A stretch of 42,692 nucleotides of DNA from a virus, in IMG/VR virus record IMGVR_UViG_3300008262_000107, positions 1-42,692 of that record, one strand, 5' to 3'. The notes beneath the pieces are model-generated. The model was not told where the DNA came from and did no database searches. It saw only the letters and a program-made list of their open reading frames with translations. Position numbers and translations under genes: made by a program. The first letter of the stretch is position 1; every line of letters begins with the position of its first letter. Shown piece after piece: positions 7,254-16,032 of this stretch.

Positions 7254-7811
7254 ATGCCAAAGTTTTTAAACGCAAGAGATTTAGATTTTATTAAATCAAT
7301 CGCTGAAGAAGTGGTTGATTATGTAGTGGAACAGGCTATTACTTTATTCAAAGTATCAGTTGGTGAAACTAAAACTAATCTATATGGAGAATCGTTGGGT
7401 AAAGTTTGGCATGCACCTGCTAATTTAATGGCTATTGTAGATAGAGAATTACCCGGAGTTAATTACGAAGGAGAAGCCGGTGCAGATAGGGTTCAAACTG
7501 CAGAATTTAGATTTAATATAATGAGATTACGAACCGAAACCTTACCACGATTAAGAGACATTAATGGAACTTTAATTCCAGTAGGTGCAATTCAAAACTC
7601 ACAATTCGGGTATCCTGAAATCGGTGATGTTATTTTATTTGACCAGAGTTATTATGAAATTGATAATATACGAAGAACTGCATTAATCGGTGGTTCTCCA
7701 ACCGTTTTTAATAAAACAACAAATGAGTTTGAAGATGCTAGAATGTTTTTAATTGCATCATGTCACATGGTAAGAAGAACACAAGTACAAATAGAGGATA
7801 GAATTTACTAA
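7254..7811 (+). CDS. Neck protein, gp14-like
   Basis: The 185-residue protein contains NLYGESLGKVWHAPANLMAI (about residues 41-60), the LYGES region I associate with gp14-type neck proteins, and a C-terminal half with GYPEIGDVILFDQSYYEIDN. T4 gp14 is 256 residues, so this is a compact form. It should join the gp13-like ring at the head-tail junction. AGGA 9 bases before the ATG can act as a Shine-Dalgarno site. The stop codon shares one base with the next start (TAATG), indicating coupling with the gp15-like gene. Confidence 0.66.
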   Translation: MPKFLNARDLDFIKSIAEEVVDYVVEQAITLFKVSVGETKTNLYGESLGKVWHAPANLMAIVDRELPGVNYEGEAGADRVQTAEFRFNIMRLRTETLPRLRDINGTLIPVGAIQNSQFGYPEIGDVILFDQSYYEIDNIRRTALIGGSPTVFNKTTNEFEDARMFLIASCHMVRRTQVQIEDRIY

Positions 7812-8950
7812 TGAGTATAGACCCGTTAAAAAGAATCCCCAAAAGAGAAGAACAACTTAAAACCGAACCAAAAAATCATAAAGGTATTAAGTTGTATGAT
7901 ATTGATTCTGCAATTGCTGAACACATGATAGATACTGTCATGCCTACGGTTGAGGTAATGGGTGAAAAGGTAAAGGTACCTGTTGTATATGGTAATCCTG
8001 AAAGATGGAAAGCCATAAAAAAAGATGGATTTTTAAGAGATAGAAATGGTCAAGTTCAAATTCCAATTTGTGTTTTTAAAAGAAATTCGGTAGCGAGAGA
8101 TGAGTCAGGTGCAATTTCCATGAATCGTAATTTATTTTATACAGCGGTATCACAATACTCTAAAAAACACAAATACGATAGGTTTTCACAAATGACTTCG
8201 GCAAGAAGACCAGTGGATATGTATAATGTAACAATACCTGATTATGTTACTATTACTTATGAAGTAAATGTTTGGACTGATTTTACCGAACACATGAATA
8301 AAATTGTAGAGGCATTTCAATATGCAACTGATGAATACTGGGGAGATAAAAATGGGTTTAAATTTAGAGTAAAAATCGATTCATTTGATAATACTACTGA
8401 TGTTGGTGAAGGTACACAACGAATTGTTCGAACAACGTTTACTATGTTAGTAGATGCATATCTTTTACCTGAAAAATTTGATAATGAATCGACTACACGA
8501 AAAGAAATTTCTCCAAAAAAGATTGTCTGGGCAGGAGAAACTGATTTGACAGGTACTAATATGAATTTAAGTAAACAAAGTTTGTATACTGAATACTCTG
8601 ATATTATTGATTTTATGTCTATTCGTGGTTCACAAGAGGCAACTTTTGTAGATGCAGATACAATTAAATTAACTAATGTTGAATTACCAAAATTACCACC
8701 TGAATTAATCGGTTCATTTGATAATGACCAGTGGTTTAGAATTTATATAAATGGTGTATTAATTCCACCTACAAAATATTCTTATACCGGTTCGTACAAT
8801 ACTGATGAAATTTATTTTAATTTTAACACCGGTTCATTGCAAGAAGGTGGAACATATCCAACCGATTTGATTACTACAATTAATGATTTAGGTTATATTT
8901 TGGAATCTACTGATGAAATTGGTGTAACTGGAAAGTTTATTGAATTATGA
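7811..8950 (+). CDS. Tail completion / sheath terminator, gp15-like, with C-terminal LNG module
   Basis: The N-terminal ~240 residues contain KVPVVYGNPERWKAIKKDGF and LRDRNGQVQIPICVFKRNSV, a pattern of gp15-type proteins that cap the finished tail and dock to the neck. T4 gp15 is 272 residues; here 379, because of an extra ~110-residue C-terminal part. That part ends in a beta module, WFRIYINGVLIPPTKYSY then DEIGVTGKFIEL, which resembles the whole or end of the next two small genes. The start overlaps the gp14-like stop by one base and the end overlaps the next start (ATGA), so all are translated together. The tail-completion role is from family knowledge; the extension role is unknown. Confidence 0.68.
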   Translation: MSIDPLKRIPKREEQLKTEPKNHKGIKLYDIDSAIAEHMIDTVMPTVEVMGEKVKVPVVYGNPERWKAIKKDGFLRDRNGQVQIPICVFKRNSVARDESGAISMNRNLFYTAVSQYSKKHKYDRFSQMTSARRPVDMYNVTIPDYVTITYEVNVWTDFTEHMNKIVEAFQYATDEYWGDKNGFKFRVKIDSFDNTTDVGEGTQRIVRTTFTMLVDAYLLPEKFDNESTTRKEISPKKIVWAGETDLTGTNMNLSKQSLYTEYSDIIDFMSIRGSQEATFVDADTIKLTNVELPKLPPELIGSFDNDQWFRIYINGVLIPPTKYSYTGSYNTDEIYFNFNTGSLQEGGTYPTDLITTINDLGYILESTDEIGVTGKFIEL

Positions 8951-9273
8951 TAAATGAATTAAATAAAATATTAAAACAAGTTCACGAACCAGATGAATAT
9001 ACTCTGATTCCACATAACCTTTCACATCCTTCATATTGGATTTGGAAACTTCCAAATGTAAAAATGAAAGATTTAAATATAAATTTAAGACCATTTAGGA
9101 AAGAACACTCTCGTTTTGATATATTTATTAATGGTCAATTTATATTAGAAAGAGATTATATATTTGAGCAAGTTAATAATGATTTTCATGTATTTTTCAT
9201 AAAAGAAAATTTTGAATATCAATTGGAAGATACTGATGATATAAAATTAGAGGGAGACGTTGATACTATATGA
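8947..9273 (+). CDS. Small LNG-module structural protein (108 residues)
   Basis: ATGA overlap with the gp15-like gene gives strong evidence of coupled translation. The C-terminal half, RFDIFINGQFILERDYIFEQ through DTDDIKLEGDVDTI, aligns with the C-terminal extension of the gp15-like protein and with the end of the next protein. The N-terminal half is Pro/His/Trp-rich (IPHNLSHPSYWIWKLPNV). Such F-x-N-G beta modules are common at attachment points in phage fibre proteins. A collar or adaptor role is inferred. Confidence 0.6.
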   Translation: MINELNKILKQVHEPDEYTLIPHNLSHPSYWIWKLPNVKMKDLNINLRPFRKEHSRFDIFINGQFILERDYIFEQVNNDFHVFFIKENFEYQLEDTDDIKLEGDVDTI

Positions 9274-9635
9274 TAAAACGAAAACCAAATGTGATAGTTC
9301 CTTTTAATGATAAATTGAGAGCAAAAAATTTAGTGTTAGAAGTTATTAATGATTCATGGATTTATCAACATACTCCTGATTCAATTTCTTTGAATGGTGA
9401 TATATTTACATTAACTTTTTTGGATAAAAAATTTGTATTCGAAGAAATTAAAGTTGATAGTTTATCAGATTATGTTGATGTATTTTTACAAGGATTAAAA
9501 AGAACATCAGACCAATATAGTGTTATAGATAATGGTTCCAATATAGTAATAACATTCAACCAACCAATAACATTGAGACCGGATTTGATAACGGCATCAG
9601 ATTTCTTTATAAAAGGAAAAATAGTAAGTAGATAA
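9270..9635 (+). CDS. Small LNG-module structural protein (121 residues)
   Basis: The start overlaps the preceding stop (ATGA). The N-terminal ~60 residues (NVIVPFNDKLRAKNLVLEVI) are beta-rich and unfamiliar. The C-terminal half, YVDVFLQGLKRTSDQYSVID through DFFIKGKIVSR, matches the module in the two preceding genes. It is the last neck-linked gene before the first fibre, so it may be a fibre-attachment adaptor. That is inference from position and fold-like pattern. Confidence 0.6.
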   Translation: MIKRKPNVIVPFNDKLRAKNLVLEVINDSWIYQHTPDSISLNGDIFTLTFLDKKFVFEEIKVDSLSDYVDVFLQGLKRTSDQYSVIDNGSNIVITFNQPITLRPDLITASDFFIKGKIVSR

Positions 9636-9666
9636 CAAAAAAATAAAAAACATAGGAAAAAAAATT

Positions 9667-12600
9667 ATGAGCACAATTAGAGTAGACAGAATTACTCCTT
9701 ACCAATCAGGTTCGGTAGCAATCGAAGGGTTAAATATAACAAATTTAACAATTGACGGAACATTAACAGCATCCCTACAACAAGGTTATGTATGGGTAGG
9801 TGGTAGTGGTAATGTATCTACATTAGCCCCTACTTCTTCATTTGGAGGAGGTGGTGGTGGAAGTGATATCACTGCTCTAAATGCATTTACTCAATCTGCC
9901 GATGGTAGATTAGATAATTTAGAATTAACTTCATCTTCTTTACAAACTGAAGTAAACGCTATTAAATTATTTACACAATCTGCTGATGCAATACTGGTTA
10001 GTTTAGAATTAGCAACTGCTTCTTTAGAAGGACAAGTTAGTTCTTTAAATTCATTTACTTCTTCACAAGAAGACCTAAATGTAACCTTTGCAACAACTGG
10101 TTCAAATACATTTGTTGGAAACCAAGTTATTAGTGGTTCGTTAACCATTAGTGGTTCATCTACTTTTAGAAACATTGGTCCAACTATACTATCAGGTTCA
10201 GTTGATATAAGTGGAAGTATTAATTCCGATGGATATGAATTAGCAGCATCATCAACATCAACTATACCTGCGTTGAATTCTACATTCAATTTAAATTTAT
10301 CAGGTTCAGGTGAATATGGTGGAGATAATTTTATTAAGAAAACATTGGTGTTGGGTGATGGTAAGATATTAATTGCTGGTAGATTTCAAAGCATTGATGG
10401 ACATACCACAAATGATATAGCTAGATTAAACTCAAATGGTACAATAGATACATCATTTACTTCTCCAATCTTTGGAGATGTATTTGGTGGTGGAGATTAT
10501 TATGGTTATATAAATACATTTGTTACTCAATCTGATAATAAAATTGTAGTAGGCGGTAATTTTATAGAGGTTAGTGGTAGTACACGAGAAGGAATTGCAA
10601 GATTAAATGCTAATGGTACATTAGATACTACATTTGCAGCTCAGTCTTGGGGTTCATTTGGGGAAGTAAGGGATATTGTAATTCAAAATGATGATAAAAT
10701 AGTTTGTGTAGGTTATTTTACATCAGGAAGTAGACGAATAAATACTGATGGTACTCTTGATACTTCTTTTAATGTAAGTACTGGAAGCAATAACCCTTCT
10801 TTTTTTAATACTGATAATTTTCATTCAGTTGCATTATTGAATAGTGGTTCCGAGCAAGCAATTTTAATTGGTGGTTCATTTACACAATGGGGTTCATTAG
10901 CTGATTACGATTTTCTTGTAAAACTTAACCCTAATGGTGCTTTAGATTCAGGATTTGCTGGTACTAATTTAGATATAACTACCGGTGATAGTTTAGATAA
11001 AATCAAAAAAATTAAAGTAACCGATGCTTACTCCCCAGGTGATAATGGTTATATCTATATTGCTGGTAGATTTAAAGATACTAGAACAGGACCAAATGTT
11101 AGGAATGCTGGATTTGCAAGATTAACAACCGCGGATGAAGGAGATGGTGTTGGTGCATTTGATAGTGGATTTAGAACATATATAAGTGGTTCAGATCAAA
11201 ATCTACCGGGTGTATCTGTGTATGTAAATGATTTTGATTTCTACGATAGTGATAAAATCCTATTAGGTGGTAACTTTATCACCTTTGGTATTCCTGGCTA
11301 CTCTACTACATCCGCTAACAGATTTGCAATAATAAGTCAAAATACTGGTAATCTCATAAGTGGATGGGCTGCTTCTGGTAGTGCATCTACATATAATTTA
11401 AATACCGGTAGTGTAAATTCGGTAACACTTTTACCAAATGATAATGTTTTAGTAGGTGGTACATTTACTAGTGCTAGTTCCCCTCAAACTGCAAGAGAAG
11501 GATTGGCAAGTTTAAAACTAACTGGATTCGGTAATGTAACAACAACAACTGATTACTCAATCACTGCAGATACCAATCAACTATTGATTAGCTCATCTAA
11601 TACATACTTTAGTGGAGATATAACTGCATCAACAATTAGTGGTTCATTCATGGGTGATGGTAGTGGATTAACTAATCTTGTTTTACCAAGTGGAGTAATT
11701 TCTGGTTCATCTCAATTAACAACATCTCTTGATTCTCGTTATCTAAATGTAAGTGGTGAAGGAACTATTTCTGGTTCATTTACTGGTTCATTTGTTGGAG
11801 ATGGTAGTGGATTGACAGGAGTTGGTTCAAGTTTACCGAGCGATATTCTTTCTTCTTCAGTAACAAACTTTACTGATTATTCACAATCAGTAGATACACG
11901 AATAGGTAGTATAGTAACTGGAACTGGATTTGCAACCACCGGTTCAAATACATTTGTTGGAAACCAAATAGTAACTGGTTCATTAACACTTTCTTCTTCT
12001 AACTCAGTAGATTTAAGAGTAGTAGGTGATTCTGTATTAAGTGGTTCACTTACCGTAACTGGTTCAATAACAGTACCTGGTTCAGGTTCATTAGTAAATT
12101 TTGTAGCCAACCCGTCTACCATGAGGTCTATAAGAGGAAATGGTGCAGGATTATTTAACATAGTAGAACAATCAGATGGTAATATGACATTTACCGTATC
12201 CAAAATAGGTACAGGTGACTTGACTGGAGCAATCACTTCAAATATATCTGGTTCTACAATCAATGGTTCATTTAGTGATAATACTACCACAACCAGTGGT
12301 GCAGGTAGAGGTGCAAGATTGAGAGGTTTTATATCAGGTGGCGTTGTTACAAGTGTTCAGATAGATACTTCAAATAGTAGTCTTGGATATGAAGAATATG
12401 GCCAACCTGCAAGTAGACAAGGTATAGGGTATAAAGCTGGAGATACATTAACAATAGCTCAATCACTCAATCAAGCATCTGGTTCATTGACAATAACTCT
12501 TAGACAACAGGATATTGATACTTATTTTGGTATTGACCCGAGAGTTTCTTTTGATTACAAACAATATGGTATACTGACAACTAGAGCAGGTATCATAAGT

Positions 12601-13089
12601 TCTGGTAGTATCTCAGTTGGTGCAGGTGTGAATACTCTAGGTGGTATTTACGGTAATAGTATAGCTGCAGGTACTGATGTGAATGTAACATCGGATTATT
12701 CAATTGCTGTTGGACGAGATTTGTATAATGATAATAGTACTGCATACGCAAACGCAACCTTTGGAATGCACCATAGTTCAAGTAATTATGCACAAACCAT
12801 CGTTGGTATCGCGAGTAGATTAGATGATACAGGAGAAGGTGCGTTTGTAGTTGGTAATGGCACAACTAGTTTTGGTGATGAACCTGATACTAGAAGTAAC
12901 TTATTAGTTGCACAAGGAAATAAAGTACAAATAACCGGTTCACTTGATGTGAGTGGTAATGGATATGTAATATTATCTAAAGTATCTGCTTCTTACAATT
13001 ACGCTGATGATACGGCTGCACAAGCAGGTGGAGTTCCATTGGGAGGTTTATATCACACATCTGGTTCAGTTAAAATTAGACTAGTATAA
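9667..13089 (+). CDS. Large tail fibre with delta-60 repeat domain (1140 residues)
   Basis: The N-terminus MSTIRVDRITPYQSGSVAIE is a probable fibre anchor. Residues about 70-210 have shaft repeats of the type FTQSADGRLDNLELTSSSLQ and TTGSNTFVGNQVISGSLTIS. Residues about 215-620 hold repeats with DGKILIAGRF...IARLNSNGTIDTSF, matching delta-60 (DUF5122-type) repeats that form a beta-propeller-like domain. The shaft resumes at about 625-780 (FVGDGSGLTGV, VISGSSQLTTSLDSRY). The C-terminal third is a globular region ending GGLYHTSGSVKIRLV. A weak AGGA lies before the ATG. Fibre function (host binding or a structural extension of the tail) is well supported by repeats and neighbours; the ligand is unknown. 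Confidence 0.8.
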   Translation: MSTIRVDRITPYQSGSVAIEGLNITNLTIDGTLTASLQQGYVWVGGSGNVSTLAPTSSFGGGGGGSDITALNAFTQSADGRLDNLELTSSSLQTEVNAIKLFTQSADAILVSLELATASLEGQVSSLNSFTSSQEDLNVTFATTGSNTFVGNQVISGSLTISGSSTFRNIGPTILSGSVDISGSINSDGYELAASSTSTIPALNSTFNLNLSGSGEYGGDNFIKKTLVLGDGKILIAGRFQSIDGHTTNDIARLNSNGTIDTSFTSPIFGDVFGGGDYYGYINTFVTQSDNKIVVGGNFIEVSGSTREGIARLNANGTLDTTFAAQSWGSFGEVRDIVIQNDDKIVCVGYFTSGSRRINTDGTLDTSFNVSTGSNNPSFFNTDNFHSVALLNSGSEQAILIGGSFTQWGSLADYDFLVKLNPNGALDSGFAGTNLDITTGDSLDKIKKIKVTDAYSPGDNGYIYIAGRFKDTRTGPNVRNAGFARLTTADEGDGVGAFDSGFRTYISGSDQNLPGVSVYVNDFDFYDSDKILLGGNFITFGIPGYSTTSANRFAIISQNTGNLISGWAASGSASTYNLNTGSVNSVTLLPNDNVLVGGTFTSASSPQTAREGLASLKLTGFGNVTTTTDYSITADTNQLLISSSNTYFSGDITASTISGSFMGDGSGLTNLVLPSGVISGSSQLTTSLDSRYLNVSGEGTISGSFTGSFVGDGSGLTGVGSSLPSDILSSSVTNFTDYSQSVDTRIGSIVTGTGFATTGSNTFVGNQIVTGSLTLSSSNSVDLRVVGDSVLSGSLTVTGSITVPGSGSLVNFVANPSTMRSIRGNGAGLFNIVEQSDGNMTFTVSKIGTGDLTGAITSNISGSTINGSFSDNTTTTSGAGRGARLRGFISGGVVTSVQIDTSNSSLGYEEYGQPASRQGIGYKAGDTLTIAQSLNQASGSLTITLRQQDIDTYFGIDPRVSFDYKQYGILTTRAGIISSGSISVGAGVNTLGGIYGNSIAAGTDVNVTSDYSIAVGRDLYNDNSTAYANATFGMHHSSSNYAQTIVGIASRLDDTGEGAFVVGNGTTSFGDEPDTRSNLLVAQGNKVQITGSLDVSGNGYVILSKVSASYNYADDTAAQAGGVPLGGLYHTSGSVKIRLV

Positions 13090-13135
13090 AAAATATAATA
13101 AATAATTTATATAAAAGTAAATAGAAATACAATAG

Positions 13136-13807
13136 ATGGCAACATTAATTCAAAGTAAACAAATACAAGGTGTAGTAACCGCTTCAGTTATTGAAGGTGA
13201 ATTTTTAGTTTCAGGTTCACTTGTAACTTCAGGTTCTATATTTGTAGATGGAGATATCACCGCATCGGGAGTAGTAAAAGGTGCATTTATTGAGGGTGAT
13301 GGTTCTCGTTTGACTGGTGTTACCGCAGAGGGTACTGGTATCAATATAGTGAGTGGCAACATAGATTTCGTTGCCACTCAATTTGATTTTAGTGGTTCGG
13401 GTATTAGTATTTCTGCAATAAATTCGAATACTGCATCAATTAGTATTAAGAGTGGGTATGAAGAAGGTGGTTTATTTAGAACATATTCAACATATAACAC
13501 ATTATTATCATCATCGGTTTCAAATTTCTCCGATGGACAAATTGTTTATGTTGTAAGTAATAATACATTATACCAAGCGGATATTACATACGCTGATATG
13601 ATTACAACATTTACCGATACTATTGTTTGGAATTCTTATACATTTGCAATTGGTGATTCTTCGGTAGATGGTGGAAATGGATTATCAAAATCAGTATTAT
13701 CAGGAGTAACAACTTTAACATTAGATACTGGCTCTAATCATTTTCAACGAGGAGTTGAATTTGTAATTTCATCAGGTTCTTATATTATAGATTCGGGTTT
13801 AATTTAA
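13136..13807 (+). CDS. Short fibre-related protein (223 residues)
   Basis: The N-terminal half has shaft-type sequence (ITASGVVKGAFIEGDGSRLT) like the large fibres; the C-terminal half (about 115-223) is a small globular domain with NTLYQADITYADMITTFTDT and a terminal beta region (FVISSGSYIIDSGLI). It may be a short fibre, a fibre cap or a link protein. There is no Shine-Dalgarno site, only ACAATAG before the ATG. It is separated from the next fibre gene by the longest leader in the cluster. Confidence 0.68.
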   Translation: MATLIQSKQIQGVVTASVIEGEFLVSGSLVTSGSIFVDGDITASGVVKGAFIEGDGSRLTGVTAEGTGINIVSGNIDFVATQFDFSGSGISISAINSNTASISIKSGYEEGGLFRTYSTYNTLLSSSVSNFSDGQIVYVVSNNTLYQADITYADMITTFTDTIVWNSYTFAIGDSSVDGGNGLSKSVLSGVTTLTLDTGSNHFQRGVEFVISSGSYIIDSGLI

Positions 13808-13821
13808 TCATTTTAAAGATA

Positions 13822-13830
13822 ATATTTATA
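13822..13830 (+). promoter_or_regulatory. ATATTTATA late-promoter-like element
   Basis: Located 15 bases after the short fibre gene and about 100 bases before the next start codon; the leader contains the interrupted palindrome at 13836-13865. Promoter role inferred. Confidence 0.42.
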
Positions 13831-13835
13831 TAGAA

Positions 13836-13865
13836 AATTTAGGTACTATATAGTACTTATAAATT
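13836..13865 (+). other. Interrupted palindrome in the fibre-gene leader
   Basis: A perfect 14-base palindrome GTACTATATAGTAC (13843-13856) is flanked by AATTTA and TAAATT arms. It could be a protein-binding operator or form a hairpin at the 5' end of the fibre transcript. No T-run follows, so it is not a normal terminator. Confidence 0.55.
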
Positions 13866-13932
13866 AGGCAAATGTCCTGTTTAACTAATAAAGGTTTTCG
13901 TTGTAACAAACTAAAAAAACAAAAAACAAACT

Positions 13933-15873
13933 ATGGCACAAATTATTAAACACAGAAGAGGTTCGTTAGAATCTATCGGTGCAGCAACCAAACGTGCTGG
14001 AGAATTGTTAGTTGTTACTGGTTCATCAGGAATCACTGCCGCAAATGGAAATTCAATTCTATTCGTTGGTATCGATGGTTCAACTGCTACTCCTGCTAAC
14101 AAAGTTCTTCAAGGAACTACTGTACCAAATTTAACTGGTGCTTCTTACGATACTTCAGTAGATGGTATTCCATTTTACGATACTTCTGCACAAAAATTAT
14201 ATATTTTAAATAAAGGTGGTAATGTAGAAGTAAAAGCTACAGCACAAACTAATGGAACTGGAATTGTTTCAGGTTCTTCTCAAGTAACTGCTTTATTACC
14301 GGCTGGAACCGTTTCAGGTTCATCACAAGTTAATGCCGATTCGATTACCAATTTTGATACAAATGTAAAAGATAAGTTAAATGCAGATGGTGTAATCTCT
14401 GGTTCATCACAAGTATCTTATGTTGGGTTATCTAACATCCCTGCAGGAATTGTTTCTTCATCAGCCCAAATTGATGCGTTATTTAATTTAGATGGTGTTG
14501 TTTCATCTTCTGCTCAAGTAAAAGATTTATTACCAGCAGGAACTGTCTCTGGTTCATCACAAGTATCTTATGTTGGGTTATCTAACATCCCTGCAGGAAT
14601 TGTTTCATCATCAGCCCAAATTGATGCTCTATTTAATATTGAAGGTGTTGTTTCATCTTCTGCTCAAGTAAAAGATTTATTACCAGCAGGAACTGTCTCT
14701 GGTTCAATTCAAGTATTGGGTGGAACTGGAATTGTATCGGGTTCATCACAAGTTGTAACTTTATTACTTAATCAAGCTACTGATTTTGGTACTGGTAGAC
14801 TTTCTGCCGATTCAATTGGTAATGCAGATGGAACTTCTACAATTACTGGTTCATTTGTAGGTAATGGTTCTCAATTGACAGGTTTAGTAACTGCTCTTAA
14901 AATAAGTGGTTCTAATGGTTCAAATGATTCAGTAGATTTACTAACTGATGTATTAACAATTACTGGTAGTGGTATTGTAACTGCTATTGTAACTAATAAT
15001 ACACTTACCCTTTCTGCCGTAAATTCATCTACAACACAAAAAGGTGTTGCATCATTCGATTCTGATGATTTTTCAGTTTCAACTGGTAATGTTTCTATCA
15101 AGGCTAATGGTGTAAGAGCTGCAAACCTTAATGCCGATGTTGCAGGTACTGGTTTATCTTTGGATGGTGTTGATAACTCACTTGAAGTTGATTATGGTTC
15201 CACTTCAGGAACTGCAGTAGAAGGTAACACTAACTTAACTATTCAAGGTACTGCAAACGAGATTCAAATCTCAAGTGGTTCAGTAACTTTAGGTGCTGGT
15301 GGTACAGTAACAATCGGATTACCTGATTCAGTTACAATAGCAACTGCATCTATTCAAAATAACTTATCTGTTGGAAATAACTTGACAGTTGTTGGTAACT
15401 TGTATGTGCAAGGTTCTACTACAACGGTAGATTCAACTACAATCCAATTAGGTGATAATATCCTTGAATTGAATGGTTCAGGTGCTGCAAATGGTGGTTT
15501 ATTGGTTAAAGATGCAACTATTCCTAACACAGTTTCAGGTTCATTATTGTGGGATTCTAGTAATGATTATTGGAAAGGTGGAGCATTAGGTTCAGAAAAA
15601 CAATTTGCAAGATTTAACGCAACTCCAACTTCAGCTTCAGTTCAAGTAATCGGAGCAAATGGATTATTGGTCGATTCTGATATTACCGATGATGGTGTTG
15701 TTGTTACAATAACTACTGATTTGATTATTAATGGATTAACTGCTAATTCATTCCTAGTAGCAAATGGCACTAAAGAACTTACTTCAGTTGCACCTTCAAA
15801 CACAGGTGATTTAATTCAATGGAATGGTTCTTCATTCGTGGCATCAAACACTATCGATGGTGGTACATTCTAA
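13933..15873 (+). CDS. Tail fibre with Mtd-like anchor and tandem 50-residue repeats (646 residues)
   Basis: The N-terminus MAQIIKHRRGSLESIGAATK through AGELLVVTGSSG resembles the basic, Gly-Glu-Leu anchor found at the start of three other fibre genes here and in major-tropism-determinant-type proteins. Residues about 110-280 are shaft repeats with VSGSSQV and VSSSAQVKDLLPAG, including two near-identical 50-residue units. Later comes LYVQGSTTTVDSTTIQLGDN, a beta domain shared with the fibres at 16033 and 25392, and a C-terminal region with VASNTIDGGTF. It starts without a Shine-Dalgarno site in an A-rich leader and ends at a terminator. It probably forms trimers as other phage fibres do (family knowledge). 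Confidence 0.78.
   Translation: MAQIIKHRRGSLESIGAATKRAGELLVVTGSSGITAANGNSILFVGIDGSTATPANKVLQGTTVPNLTGASYDTSVDGIPFYDTSAQKLYILNKGGNVEVKATAQTNGTGIVSGSSQVTALLPAGTVSGSSQVNADSITNFDTNVKDKLNADGVISGSSQVSYVGLSNIPAGIVSSSAQIDALFNLDGVVSSSAQVKDLLPAGTVSGSSQVSYVGLSNIPAGIVSSSAQIDALFNIEGVVSSSAQVKDLLPAGTVSGSIQVLGGTGIVSGSSQVVTLLLNQATDFGTGRLSADSIGNADGTSTITGSFVGNGSQLTGLVTALKISGSNGSNDSVDLLTDVLTITGSGIVTAIVTNNTLTLSAVNSSTTQKGVASFDSDDFSVSTGNVSIKANGVRAANLNADVAGTGLSLDGVDNSLEVDYGSTSGTAVEGNTNLTIQGTANEIQISSGSVTLGAGGTVTIGLPDSVTIATASIQNNLSVGNNLTVVGNLYVQGSTTTVDSTTIQLGDNILELNGSGAANGGLLVKDATIPNTVSGSLLWDSSNDYWKGGALGSEKQFARFNATPTSASVQVIGANGLLVDSDITDDGVVVTITTDLIINGLTANSFLVANGTKELTSVAPSNTGDLIQWNGSSFVASNTIDGGTF
14401..14700 (+). repeat. 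150-bp tandem repeat, two copies, in the fibre gene
   Basis: Copies at 14401-14550 and 14551-14700 are nearly identical; a partial third start follows at 14701. Each encodes a 50-residue shaft unit holding SYVGLSNIPAGIVSSSAQID. The unit just before (14317-14400, 84 bp) matches the 84-bp repeat of the fibre gene at 20473. Confidence 0.9.
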
Positions 15874-15892
15874 TTAGAATATATTTAAATTT

Positions 15893-15926
15893 AAAAATCC
15901 CCTTCCTCTTGGTTGGGGATTTTTTT
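15893..15926 (+). terminator. Rho-independent terminator inside the fibre cluster
   Basis: AAAAATCCCC and GGGGATTTTT form a 10-bp stem around a 12-base loop that itself can pair CC with GG, followed by further T. Confidence 0.88.
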
Positions 15927-15997
15927 ATACTTTTTATTTTCTTATACTTATATAAGAGAAGTTATACACATTTCAAAAGAAATTATTAAATAAACAT

Positions 15998-16006
15998 ATA
16001 TTTATA
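15998..16006 (+). promoter_or_regulatory. ATATTTATA late-promoter-like element
   Basis: Located between a terminator and the largest fibre gene, 26 bases before its ATG. Promoter role inferred. Confidence 0.52.
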
Positions 16007-16032
16007 GATAAATTAAATGGAAATCTAAATAG

